This document shows positions 1 to 12,692 of a DNA stretch of 64,000 nt, one piece after another. This stretch comes from Eretmocerus hayati. Its lineage: Eukaryota; Arthropoda; Insecta; Hymenoptera; Aphelinidae. Both the position numbers and the translations under genes were made by a program. The notes under the pieces were generated by a model. It did not search any database. It saw only the letters and a list, made by a program, of their open reading frames with translations, and was not told where the DNA came from. Within the stretch, counting starts at the first letter, position 1, and each line of letters opens with the position of its first letter. The stretch is from the NCBI GenBank assembly GCA_029851415.1, contig CM056742.1:189267344-189331343 (forward strand), given 5' to 3'.

Positions 1-3000
1 CCCGCCCGTGACACCTTGCTCAAGCAGCAGTGCCCGCACGGAACTAGAAACACTACAAAAAGTGCGCGAGATTTGAAAATTCCAAGTACGAGTAGCACGT
101 CGCGAGTCAAATATAAGAAACAGCGCGACGTCGTTTCTCGAGCTACGCGCCATAAGGCAAACAGCGAATTTGCGCTGGTGGCACCCCCATCTCTTACGCT
201 CGTGTTTCCCGCCCCCTCACTCCAACTCTCGGGCATTTTCAAAGGATCTCTCTCTCTGCCATGGACTGTATGCAGAGCTTAGCAGAGCTTGCAGAGCAGC
301 CAGGGACTTTTTCACTTTTTTCTCGCGCGAGCTCGTTGCTGCTCCGGTAAAAGTCCGTGCCGCTTTGTCGTCGAGATTGCGCGCGAGAGCCACCCCTTCG
401 ATGTCGCTCATTTGTCTTTTATTTATCCTCCCGGGCTCCACTCTCTCTCACTACAACACACTCTATACACGTATATAGAATTGCGAGTTTGCACTTGGCA
501 GCACGTCTCTGAGCTTGCAGCGTTTAATCGTGTTTTGCCGCGCTCTATCTGTTTTCTCTCTGTCTCGGATATCTCGAGAGTTAATCCAGTCCGGTTGTGT
601 ATATTCATACGGACTCTAGTCGAAGAGGATTTTAATATAACTGTGCTGTCATTCTTCCGTTGCTGGCTCTGTGTGTTCTTTGTCGAGCTCGGCCCATTAA
701 TCATGCATTCACCTGTGGCCGTATATATGCTCTTGGTGGTGGTCGTGTTTATACGACGATGGTATTAGAGTAATAATACCTGAGTGTGAAGCCATCCGTG
801 CGCGTTATGATATTCTGAATTCTTCTCGGCGCTATTCGGATCGTTATAATTGATCCCCGTATTATCGCGCCATTCCACTGGAGGATGCAATTTGATCGAG
901 TGCCATAGCCGTCGTTCATAACTGGATTTCTCTCTGGTCATAGACCACTGCTATAATCAAATTGGAAATCTGGATGGATCGAAGGATAGAGTGTCACGCA
1001 GCGAACGTAATTATGATCCATAATTTTGAACCACCCGATGCCATTTGAACCTAAATTGGTGATTACTCAAATATTTCATAGATCAGAGGGCGAAGTATTC
1101 GATATCCCGCAAAGACTAATTATGAATAAATTACAGCAAAATCAACGAATTGGATAGAATAATTCAACCAATTTTCCCGGTGACGTATACTTTGTGATAC
1201 AGATGAGCCAAATTGGTGTAGCTTCCTATCCTAGTAAACTCGTAGTGCTATTAAAACTTCAATTGATCCACTAATGACGAGTACAAACACCGTGCCGCTA
1301 TTTCACAGTGACAGTTATTTGAAAGATCGTTACAGTTTTCTTTGTGATTTGAAAGAAGTTCTGATGCATGGGGACGGTGCGGCGGCGGTTGTGTTATGCG
1401 ATTGATCTATGGGTCGGAGAAGAGCCAGATGAAGCCGAGGATTTTCACACGTATCAGGTTGCATTATGAATTTATAAGCATAAGATGACCATCTGATACG
1501 TGGACGACTTCCAAACGATATGAAGCAAGCTCAAATCTTTCGAATGTTTGGTGTATATTCCGTGAACTTATTATCCCATTTGGTTATGATTTTTGAAGTC
1601 GCCTTTACGCTTTAACACGAACACATTCTGATACAAAGAATGTAGATGAGATTCTCTTGAAAAGTGATCACTGATGTGAACAGTCCTCAAAGTGTTCAAA
1701 GTAGTTTTTGGAAATTTCCACCCGCTTACTTTGGACTTGTCTTCCCAGCCCCGGGTAGATTTCGCAATACAAAAAAAGTCAATAACTAGTTGTGAAATGA
1801 CAAAAAAATGGCAAAATTACAAAATTAAAAATTTCTTGTTCTTCCCGCATTTTTTCAAAATATAAGCATGTAGAGACTTTGTTGTTGTTGAATTTTGTCA
1901 TCTGGGCACAGATTTTTGAATATTATCTCACATGGAAGCACCCATAAGCATGTAAAAAAACTTACACTACGATACTTTTCCATCCGACACGATGATTTAA
2001 AATTTCAAAATACAAGACGCTCGACTCAGGTGAATTTATCACCAATCTTCGGTAGTACAGTAAACCAGGAAGTATCAGAAGTCAACTACTAACAGCAGGG
2101 AAATTTTCAAAGAATCAATCAATGACTCTTTGCACGACTCCGTGGATCCATGGCTGAGAAACTTTTCGAAAACTATTCACTGGTTCTCAAATCGATCTCA
2201 GTGATTTAGAAAAAGAATAGCGTGAAGGGGATGAGTTAAAGGAGACATAAACATTGCAGTGCTGAGGGGAAGCGTTGAATCAGGCAGAGGCGGAAGGGCT
2301 CGAAATCCGTGCTGGTCTGTGGTCCGAGGGAGGAGGTCAGTGGTGCGAACGGGCCGCGCAAAAGCAAAGGAAAACATTATTTCACTGCCGCGGACTTACA
2401 CCGCAGTACATTTTGCACGTGACGTGCGGCTGTTCCGTCCACACAAACACACACATCTATAGCCTCAGACACAGCGTATTTTACACGAAACTGCGATCGG
2501 AATTGCCTCGACGCGGACGCAACGACGACATCGACGAGCGCAATCAATCGTCGTTGCTCTTTCTCTCTCGACGTATCTCCGATGCACCTGTACACTTTTA
2601 TCCATATAGACACACCCTCACCTACGCCACGACACCGCTATCCATGACTGAGCACTCTAATAGATCGTCGTTTGAATATTTTTGCTCTCTCGTCGTTGCG
2701 CATAGAAAAAAAAACTCCTCGACGTAGTCACGACTGCTCCCTCAAACTGGCTTCGTTTTTCAAACGAACGAACTCGTCTGTGCAGGTGAGGGGGGAAATA
2801 GATAACAACGAGTCCGATATGCATACAGCCCGTCTATATACTGCTCTGTAGCGCCATATTTTTTGCTCAACATGGATTCATACATAGTATGCACTGCTGC
2901 AATTCGCGTAATCGCAACAACGCAAGAACCCATTCAGACGTAAGACTGCCGTTATATGCATCAGCGTTCGGCGTATAAATTCTGTGTAGCTATCCGGAGG

Positions 3001-6000
3001 AAGCGAGTAATTCAATTTTTTGCGACCCGCCGTCGAGGCTTGCTCCTCTTACTGCGACCCCCCCCCCCTCTTTCACTGTATAGCAAAAATATACTTTTAC
3101 AAACGATTCCTGAGCATCGAGCGTAGAAATATGAATAACTCTGCAAATTTCTTTCTCCTTCAACCGAGCTCACGTTTTTCTGCAATTTAACGATGTACCT
3201 CGATTTGCCAAAGAGAGATACTCATGTTCGAGCTAGTCGCGAGAGCTTTAGCAGCAAAAAGTTACTCCAACTTGAATTTAGTTACATGACAAGAGTATTG
3301 GTTTGAAGTCGTTGTCATACTACAAGATCAACATTTTACTCGTATTTCACAATTTTGTGATAAAATTATGAGCTGCGTAATCATCAGCTTATGAATGATA
3401 GAAAAAGCTCTGACAACTTAAAACAACTGCTTATGTTTGTTCAGACTAGTTTTGAACATAGAATCCGATGAATTCATAACTCGGCGTTTTCAGTTATAAC
3501 GATATGACTGAAATACTTGTTCATTTCTTACCGGATTAGACACATAAGTCTTCTGATTGTTTTTCATCACTAATCAATGTATTGAGCTATGTAGAGCAGC
3601 TTTAAATTTTCATTTGATCCTCGGAGAATCTTCCTAGGTTCCCCACGTTTTTTTCATTCTTTGAAAAGTGGCGTTCTTTGAGCTACAACTTTTTAACTTC
3701 CAACCATTCGATCACCCGGTAACTTCTGGCCAACACCGAAAGAGGATCGTTGGAACCGATAGAATAGTATATTCCAATACTTAGGATGAGGAAAACGGTA
3801 TCTGTACCAAGTGATATTTTCCAGCCAGAGCCAAATACCATGAGTTCGGAATCGGCATAAGATAGCAAGATCTACCCCGCCCGAATGTCGAACGCTATTT
3901 CTTCATACTCTGAAAGAATCAGTTTTTCTATTTTCTTTCCCAAACAGTTCATGATGAAATAGTGTTCAACAATCTGACAAAGTGTTTTCGCATCACCGTG
4001 ATTGTTTTGACCCTCGCGTTCGGCCCTAGTCAAAAAATATCGGTCTGTGCGCGCGAAATCGAATCATTTCCGCCCTCGTGTCGAAATACACAAATTCACA
4101 GTGATTTAACCCTTAGAGCAATATATTAAATCGACCAACTCTGACTTTAGGTGAACAAACTTTTCCATCCAATGATTTCAGATCAAACATTTGGAGAGAG
4201 TAATGAATTTGTCTTTAACTCTGTGAATTCTGTGCACCGAATAAAGGCCCCGAGTCTCATCATAATAATGACTTTTAATTTTCTCAGCAGAGCCGTAGCA
4301 GTGGCTGAATAGAACAAAAGCCATAATTTTGATAAATGGAAGCTTATAAAACTCATTTTCTTGGATTAAGCATAGAGCAACCTTATCACTATCTCGAGCT
4401 TCTCTGAATGAAATCTCCGCCAAGGAGGCTGGCCACTACTCCTTATTATACTCGCCTCCTGCATGGCGATTATTACGCACCTTGGCTTGGAAATTCTCTT
4501 TTTTTTCTCTGTACTGCTAGCAACGGCTTAACTACCGCCCACTTTAATGTATATATAGAAAAAAAGCCAGAGCTCGAAAGAGTGCAAGAACTTCTCAAAA
4601 GTGAGAATTTCATCTCCAAAGAAGAGTGTAACAATACACCGCTCTCCTTAGATACTTCCGAAGACCTCGCAGCAAGAGCTTCAAGAAAAATTCACAATAG
4701 GAAAGGAGGCTGGGTAAAGTATGGGAATGGCCGTGGGAGAGGTGAACTATGCTTTGCGTAAGACGGAGATTAAGAAAAGTGCTATGAATGTATCAGTATA
4801 TTTTATGCTCCCCTCGTTAAACCTCGTGAGCATGGAAACCGCAACTTTTTGCAATAAAGAGCTCTCAATTATTTGAGCATTTTCAATCTATAATCTTGAG
4901 ACGATGGAAACAGCCATTTGCATTTTCATAATTGGTACCACCGGTGGGCACTTTGCGTTTTTGGTGGTTGTTTCGCAATGATGGATTGTCCATGAATCGA
5001 AAGGAACCCGATGCGCAATTGAGAATAACCGCGTGCGAAAAATGATTGCGACTTTTTCACCATTCTTGATGTGGTAGATAGATTCTAGAGGATATGAATT
5101 TCTGATAATATTCATTTGAACGGGGAGGAAGCCTTGATCTGAAGGTTGATGGAACGTTTCGAGAGCCGATGAGAAGAATTTTAAAGATTCCACATTTTTG
5201 TTGTACGCATCCAATCAAACAATGATCTGATGTTTCTACGGATATTCGGAAGCCAAAAAACCAAACTCAAACAAGAGAACATCCAGGATCTCCTAGGTTT
5301 TCTCGTATTGTTGAATTGTTGAAGATCTGAACCATTGTTAGTTAGGTTCAATTGTGCACTCGAGTTGATCGAACAAAAGGGATCGCGACGTACTGACGTC
5401 TACGATCGAGTGAGTGCTCTAACCATGCGTTCAAAGAAATCGTTCTTATTGAAAATTTGCGAAGAATTCCAACTATACTGGTTAACAACATTTTGGGATC
5501 GGAATAATATATTCACCAAAATATGGTTTCTCTGTGTACTTTTTGTCGTAGGAATCGAGATCCCATGGCGTGATTTGCCCCCACAAGTTGGACTTTTTTT
5601 TTAAATTGTCAAAGTTTTGTGAGAACAGCGTTCTTAGCGTTTTGTCCTTATTTAAAAAATTGAGATTACTGTGGTGAAACATCCTTGTAGTGGACTAGAT
5701 GCACTTCAAAACGATGATTTCAAACGTGGTCTAACCTGCTGAATACGAAGGCAGTATTTTCAAAGAGCTAAGATGCGTTTGAAATGTGTGGCAACTAGAC
5801 TTTCGAGTTGCTATCAGCAAAATTTGTCCAATTTTGCAATAAGTCCCAAATTGTTACGAAAATGGCCTGAGACGTGCATTTTAAGCTCACAAGTGCGCAA
5901 TTTTTTCTTTGGTAAATGCATATCAGAGAAGAAAGTATTCTCAGTGGTCTAAGAATAGACGGATTAAATATGCATGTATTATTCCGAAAGAGGCGTTTGG

Positions 6001-7606
6001 AGCATTTTTTGTGGTAAATTCAAAATTGCCCGTATCAAGTGAAATTTCAACTTTTCTCGCCTAACGTGCTTCTGGAAGTATATAAATGACCCCCACAATC
6101 AACCCAAGATGGTACGTCCAGCGTTGAATGTTTTTATTCAATTGCCGTCGAAGTGGAATCATCGAAGTGCTCACATGAGCTTGGGTCGAGTAACAATGTA
6201 AACACGATTGATCAATCCTAACATAATCAGGATTATTTGATATCACCAAAGTATGGGTGTCCGGGACTCCACTGTGAGAAAAAATTCTTGAAGTGAAAAT
6301 CGAACTGAATCACATCAAATCCCTCAACCGCGTCATGTTGATTTTCAAACGATCAGTCTTATTGCAAGAGTTTCATCTTACAGTGTTCAGCCATACATCG
6401 TATCATGGTAAAAGAAGGAGACTATTTGAGTTGTGCCAGAGGCTCGCAGGTGCAAATACTCGACTAATCACGACGAGGCTTGATTGCATCCCAGAAAATG
6501 CTCAAAACGCCTTTTTGGAATAATGCATGTATACTGAACCCATCTACTTTTGTGATGTTGAGAATATAATATCTCCTTTAGTGTACATGTAATCTAAAAA
6601 TATGCGCCCTCGTGAGCTCAAAAAGAATGCCCTTGGTCAATTTCGTGAGCAATTCGGGATTTATTGCAGAATCGATCGAATGTTGCCAGTACTGATTCAA
6701 AAATCCAGTTTGCCACTCGTTTCTGATGCATCCTCCTAGCTTTTTGAAAATACTGCTATTGTACTCAGCAGGTGAAAATACGTGAGAAATCATTCCGATA
6801 TGCCTCCCACAAGGATGTGTCACAACAGCAATTAGTTTACAAAATTAGCAAGAAAAACGCTTAAAATCAGTTTTTGTCGCTTTTAGAAAAATATTTCGAC
6901 GACTGGGGACAAAACGAGCAATGGGATCGGTTTCCACGCCACCACAAAGAGATCACATTTTGGCAAGTATTATTACGACCCCAAAATTTTGTTGACAGAT
7001 AGTGTAATCCATCAGCTACGAGTGAATTATCTTTGGAGCAGGTGATTCATGCGGTCAGCATTCTGACCAACGACTGGGCGCGAGCCCAGCATATTCAACG
7101 ATATAATAGCATATCTGATAGGGTGCTTTGTTTATCAATGGGAAATCCCGCAATGCAGCGACACGAGAAGCATAAACCATCAACTATATGCATCGAGGCG
7201 TGATCTCAGCGCGCGGCATGAGCAGATAAACGCACACACCCATTACAGAGCTTGCAGGATATTAGCCCAACTTCCTTATGCATGCACGCATCAGCTACGG
7301 ACAATCGCGATCCCGGTGAGGCTCGTACGCGCACTTATACACCTATCTAATGCGTCACATCACAGATATCTATGATCCAATAGATATACGCGAACACACT
7401 TGCGCGCAAGCCTCGAATTAGCGCCCCGAGATGTGCCGATGCAATGCAAACTCTAATAACATCTCCAAGTCGTGCTCCGAAGTTGCAGGATCGAGTAAAT
7501 GCACTCTCGATACATACCTAGCATCGAAGGCCACTTTACCATACGCGTGAGGCGTGCCTGTCTCGTTTGATTCGATATATCCCGTTCGCGAGCGCGACAT
7601 TTCGAG
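1..7606. other. Intergenic or intronic DNA, no supported gene
   Basis: No open frame here combines a good start, splice sites and a recognisable protein. Two blocks, roughly 1-700 and 2250-2830, are richer in C, G and CpG than the rest and could be untranslated or promoter DNA of an unseen gene. The second contains a CACGTG E-box core followed by TGACGTGC near 2414-2425. A run of about 11 C lies at 3058-3068. The remainder is AT-rich and I see nothing specific in it. Confidence 0.5.
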
Positions 7607-7925
7607 ATGCCTAGCCAAGAAGTTGGCGAGCAAGTTGGACTCGCCCCTATATTAGCCAGTGGTAAAGGTAACGGCGGCAACGTGACATTGCGGTATTTCA
7701 TCGTCGTCGTCGTCTTCGCCGTTGGCTACTTTGCTCACGAAGCGATGCTCGCTTCCTCCAGCCTGGACACGGACCCCCATCACTCGTCGTTATGGACGGA
7801 TTCTTTCACGCGTGCAATGATACCGGGCACGAACGATTCAACAGTACGACCCACGAGCGATCGGATGAAATTTCATGCATATTCGAGACGTCTTTGGTGC
7901 ATCTCCGATCGAGAATGCAAACTAG
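7607..7925 (+). CDS. Possible first coding exon of a single-pass membrane protein
   Basis: I do not recognise this protein. The frame opens with ATG at 7607 and runs 106 codons plus one base to an excellent donor at 7926 (CTAG followed by GTGAGT). The product would have about 30 polar residues, then a hydrophobic stretch at about residues 29-43 (RYFIVVVVFAVGYFA), then a Ser/Thr/Asp-rich segment with an Asn-Asp-Ser glycosylation-type site. That layout fits a type II signal-anchor protein, as in many Golgi enzymes, but this is inference. The stretch is richer in GC than the DNA around it. No matching downstream exon was found before 15.7 kb, and the hydrophobic run partly reflects repeated GTC codons, so it may be a chance frame. 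Confidence 0.3.
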
Positions 7926-9581
7926 GTGAGTCCCGAGGGTGATTACCAACGACCATCGATGCGAAGCACTCGAAATGCCACCATGTCCCAAATCAATTCT
8001 TCATCAATCTTGGTGGAGCCCCAGTCTGTCCGGCATACCGCCCACAAGAATATGAATTCTGGGTTCTGTCTCGGTACTCGGGCGATGATTTTTTTTGACA
8101 AAGTAAGTCCAGTGATTAATCGTCAAGCCGTGTGATTTCCAATCAATTTTTGAAAGAATCGGTTTGTAGTTGGGCTTTTGCTATTTCATGCGTTTTTTTC
8201 GCCAAGAGTTTCGATTCTCTGTCTGGTTTAAAAACAGAAAAATCTGTACATGCGCACGGTTTTTCACTGACTGTAATTTCGAGTGAAAATTCATAACACT
8301 CAACTTTTTTCTCTGCCATTGCTCCATGAAATACTTTCCAACCTCGCTTTTGGTGCTCAAAGGGACCCTGCGCGATTGATGAAATTACTTTTTGATTGCA
8401 ATCCGTGGCAAAGGGTCTGCAGCAATTTTGTGGCACAAAGTTCGAAAATATTTGCACGAGATGAATCTAGTTTCGGGAACGATATTGAAAACATCAGCAC
8501 CCGATTGTTTCCCTGTTCGAATTGACAGGAGAAAGTGCAAAGGGTGAGCCAAAATCAAAGGCGGCGTGTTACTGCGACGCGATCATAAGTTTTCCAAATA
8601 TTCGGCAATATAGTTTCGATACCATGTGCACCATTATATGACATCACCATTATACAAAAAGCATTTGCGCGATCAGCTCCGGGGAGAAGTTATCTGTAGA
8701 GATATGAATTTAAAACGTCCTGTGGGTCAATGGCTCAGGCTTGAGAAATGAAAATATAATCAAATAGCCATATCGAACTCCAGATAAAGTGAATTGGATC
8801 AGATCAACTATCACTATACAATTTTTCAAACGAAACTGCATACAAATTATACAGAATTTTTATGAGACTCATGAAATCACATGCAGTTTTCCAAGATTTG
8901 ATCCATCATGTTCATTCCCTGACAGATTGTTGACACCACAAGTATCAGGATTCAAAATGACATCGCTCAACTGAGCTGAGGCGAATCGTGTCATGATGAG
9001 CATATGAAATCAGCTTCCTGCTCCCATTAAAACTAAATCCACCGTCGCGCATTATATTTGACTGGCCAAAGTTGTTCTCTTTCGAATGTCACATGCTGAC
9101 GACCAGTTGGCTGATGGCTCAGATTCTCGCGATTGCTAGGCTGCGTTCATTTACGTGAACGACGGCTTTGGTATGAAATATTTCGACAAAATTTGATGGA
9201 TTCTTTTAGAAAAATTTCAAGGAATTCTGAAAACCCTTTTTGCACAGATTCTGAGATATTACCAAATTTGAAAACTTTGGCACACTAAACTCGATCAAAT
9301 TATGACGTCACTGCTGTTGTTTGGTCAACTCCATTACACAACTTCAGGGGGCAGTGATTGAAATTTCAGAGTTGGCATCACCATTGCTGTCTGAGTTTCA
9401 TATTTTCTAGAATTCAAGATTTCATTCATAAACTCGTGAATCCTGCTTAAGGGCGTGTAGGACAGCGACACTGTCGAGTTCACTAACCTTTCGATGGATT
9501 TTTGGAGTATCACAATTCTAATAAGTTATGCCGATTCTGATTGGTCCCTAATAAAATCGACGTCACTTGTTAGATTTTCGA

Positions 9582-9672
9582 TATAGCGAAAATTCATCGG
9601 ACAGGTGTTGTGAACTCGGTGATGTCGGCAAGTATGTAAATATTAAGATAGGATACTCCGACATCCCTTCAA
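9582..9672 (+). repeat. Dispersed repeat, copy 1
   Basis: About 90 bp resemble 35529-35617 in the same orientation. Shared words include GAACTCGGT, CGAAAATTCAT and CATCCCTTCAA against ATCCCTTCAA, with small indels between. No coding potential or terminal repeats are evident. It is probably part of an interspersed element whose full extent I cannot define. Confidence 0.5.
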
Positions 9673-10943
9673 CTCAAATAATCAGCACTATATAGCGAGA
9701 ATTCAAATGATGTCACTGTCTCCTTCATATTTGATTTCTAGTCAAGTTTTGACGAATGGAACTCGGTACTAGTTTCAAGGCATAAAAATTATTGTTCGAA
9801 AGCAATTCATACCACTATACACAGGAGAGAGATTCAATCGAGTACTTCAAAAGCCATTCGTTGAAATTTTAATGGACGCATTCACGGTTTACTCATTCCT
9901 AACTCATGAAATGTACACAAACGGCAAATGGCTTTTCGATACGCGCCATCAATCGGTACACATTGTTAAATAATAGAGCCAATGTCACGGAAAAATTATT
10001 ATGTAAACGGGAATTCTGATCGCGTGTCAGGGATATTATATGTTTGGTAGATTTACGAAGGCGATGAATCAAGCCTCGACCTTTCGGGCATCCATGAGCG
10101 TTTCAGCTTTCCCCGGCGTGTGAGTTATTGTTGCGCGGTATGATTTATCCATTTCCACGCATCCGCCACTGCTCTAGGATAGTACACTCGTGATGATGGT
10201 GTCTACACCTCGTATTCCTACTGTACTCGACATGCATCCATTCGGCGATAATATAGACACGGAAAGTGCCAAGAGTGTAGTATCGAGCTTTGCTATACGG
10301 ATGATGACCCAACTCAATTTCACTCTCTCTGACAGGGGTAAATTGAATTTGAGCGATGATTTTATCGAGTTGCCCTCTTTGTGCAGTGTAGTCGTAGTGG
10401 TAGTATAAATTGCACCGCGAGGTTCGAAGAAATCTATTTCACGCGAGGCGCTTTTCGAGTCCTGCCTCTCATTTTATACTCGGCAAGTACATCACTATAC
10501 CTATGTTATATTCTGAGAGGGAGTCGAATCGAATGCGGGAATGCATTACCCGAATCACCGGTATAGAGCAGAGCAGAGATTACCTCTCTTCGATCGCGAG
10601 CCGGGAATATCGAATCGACATTTGTACACGGAAAGCAAAGCACTCGTTTAGAGCCCGAGCTCGCTTTTCCAAGTGCACGAGCGTTATGAGAGCCGCTGCT
10701 CATCGAGTCCGTTGAAATTCGGTTATAGAGCTCGAAAAAAAGCCGCTCGGACCATAAGGTTATCGAATGTGCCGAGCAAAGCAGAATCGAAGCCGTGCTT
10801 TGGTGGAAATCACGGCACACGTATCGTAATGTGATGTCTATACGCCCGATGTGCTATGCTCAATTTCACGATGAGACAGAAATTCGAGTTGGCGGCAGGA
10901 ACACGAGCTTTTGCGCCGCAAGCTCGCGCTCGATGATTCGGAT

Positions 10944-11836
10944 GAAAGGACCCCGCTCAAAAAGCGAAGAAATCGGCTCCCGGTTAATTTCGATGAAAAT
11001 AATCAGAGATATACTTTGAAATCTCGTGATTAATATTCAGTTGCCCTCAAAAGCCAAATACCCGTAGTTTCCGAGAAAAAAATCGTAGAAAGTACGAAAA
11101 TCACGAGAGGTTAAGGGGCCATATTGCAGTATGTAAACATAGAACGCTGCTTCAAATAGCCTGCGTTTCGAGCGAATCTTGGGATCAAATCAGAAAGTCC
11201 ACAGTCTACAAAAAAAGTCCAAGTTCAAAGTCTACATTCGCTACTAGATTAGACTTTTCGCTGCGGGTCAGAGATTGGCCTATATCTTTCCCTTTATGTA
11301 TACTCGGCAGTAAGCGTTTATTAAATCGTTAACCACCAGAGATCGCACTGAATTACTTTGATCCTTCGCGTTATGATAAGAGAAATCATCGAAGGCTGAT
11401 GGAAAAATCGCCAAGATTTTCAACTTGACCAACGTTTGACTTTCGCATATAACAAGATGACAAAAGGCTCGATGTTCGTGCCATATATATGAGTTGGACG
11501 GGTTTCCAAAATGCCTAAATGAATTATATTATCTGTTTGTATAATTCAAATGTCGAATTAATCTCGCACCGTAGATTTTAATTTGAATTCTGCGAGGCAA
11601 TCACGTTATTCAAAAATCACACCAAATGTTTGAATCGACGTTCTATGTTTACATACTGCAATATGGTACCGTAACCTCGTGATTTTCGTACTTTCTACGA
11701 TTTTTTTTCGGAAACTACGGGTATTTAGCTTTTGAGGGCAACTGAATATTAATCACGAGATTTCAAAGTATATCTGATATTTTTCATCAAAATTAACCGG
11801 GAGCCAATTTCTTCGCTTTTTGAGCGGGGTCCTTTC
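10944..11836. mobile_element. Fold-back element with about 200-bp inverted arms
   Basis: The left arm (10944-11146) is the reverse complement of the right arm (11639-11836), with only scattered mismatches and small indels. Outer ends read GAAAGGACCCCGCTC and GAGCGGGGTCCTTTC. The interior (11147-11638) is about 490 bp, AT-rich and without a transposase-like frame. This is the structure of a non-autonomous DNA transposon or MITE. No convincing target-site duplication is visible beside the ends, so the superfamily is unknown. Confidence 0.8.
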
Positions 11837-11899
11837 GAGAATCTTGGCTTTGTATTTCAACAACAAAGTGTTTCAAAAATTCATGCGATTTCAAGTGAC

Positions 11900-12692
11900 A
11901 AGGTGAGCGTGCCTAATTTGCCCCCACTAATTTTGTTTTGCTTATAGTTTTCTTTCGACGACGTATCTCAGCTTATTTTAAAGCTTGTTTCACGACCTTT
12001 GGAATGAACTAAGGTGCGTTTGATCTCAGGCAGGTTGTAGCCGAGCCATCTTGATGCAAAAGAAGATTTTTTGCGAGTTTTTGACAAAGTGCTCCTAATT
12101 TCCCCCCACGAGGAGGAAAAGCTCGATTTCCGTGAGATTATACGGGTTTTTTGCACAATCAGGATATTTTGGCTACCAGACCTCTAAATAAGACGTACTT
12201 CAGCTCATTTTGTAGCCTTTTTCACCCCCACTTAAATATTTTGTGTTTGAGTCGATAGTATTTCAATGGAGTGAAGAACGACTTTGGAAAAAAACTATGG
12301 GGACAAGTTAGGAACACTGCTCTCTTTTTAGTAATATGCGCGCACTATTAGTTGGAAATTGAATTTTGCAATTCTGCAAAAAACATTTTGAAGTTGAGAC
12401 AAAAAGAAAAGAAATGAGGTAAGGTATGTTAGGATTGGTTGCATAAATTTTTTTTTGGGGTTATTTTTGGTGGCTTAACAAAAAGAAGTCGGAAGTACCG
12501 AAAACTAGTTTTTTGGTTCAAAGAAATGCGCGGGTCATTTAGGATCAGTTCAAAACGTTTACTTTTTCATACTTGAACCGTAACAAACATGAAAAAAATG
12601 CGTGACAAGGTCTAGAGGTGCGTACATTTCAGAACTTGTGTGGGGGCAAAGTGCGAATGCATTCCGGGGTCAAATTAGGCACACTTACCTTA
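11900..12692. mobile_element. Terminal-inverted-repeat element with internal motif copies
   Basis: The ends match in inverted orientation over about 27 bp: 11900-11926 begins AAGGTGAGCGTGCC and the complement of 12666-12692 begins AAGGTAAGTGTGCC; both continue CTAATTTG then C-rich. Related words recur inside: GTGCTCCTAATTTCC at about 12090, and an inverted form near 12299-12320. No transposase frame is present, so a non-autonomous DNA element is the likeliest reading. It begins about 64 bp after the neighbouring fold-back element. Confidence 0.6.

Noticed and set aside
289..768. 159-codon plus-strand open frame
   Set aside because: It starts at a non-ATG or weak start in CpG-rich DNA, has no recognisable domain and no coding signature beyond openness.
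4408..4761. 117-codon plus-strand frame in AT-rich DNA
   Set aside because: No recognisable motif, low-complexity tail and no splice or conservation evidence.
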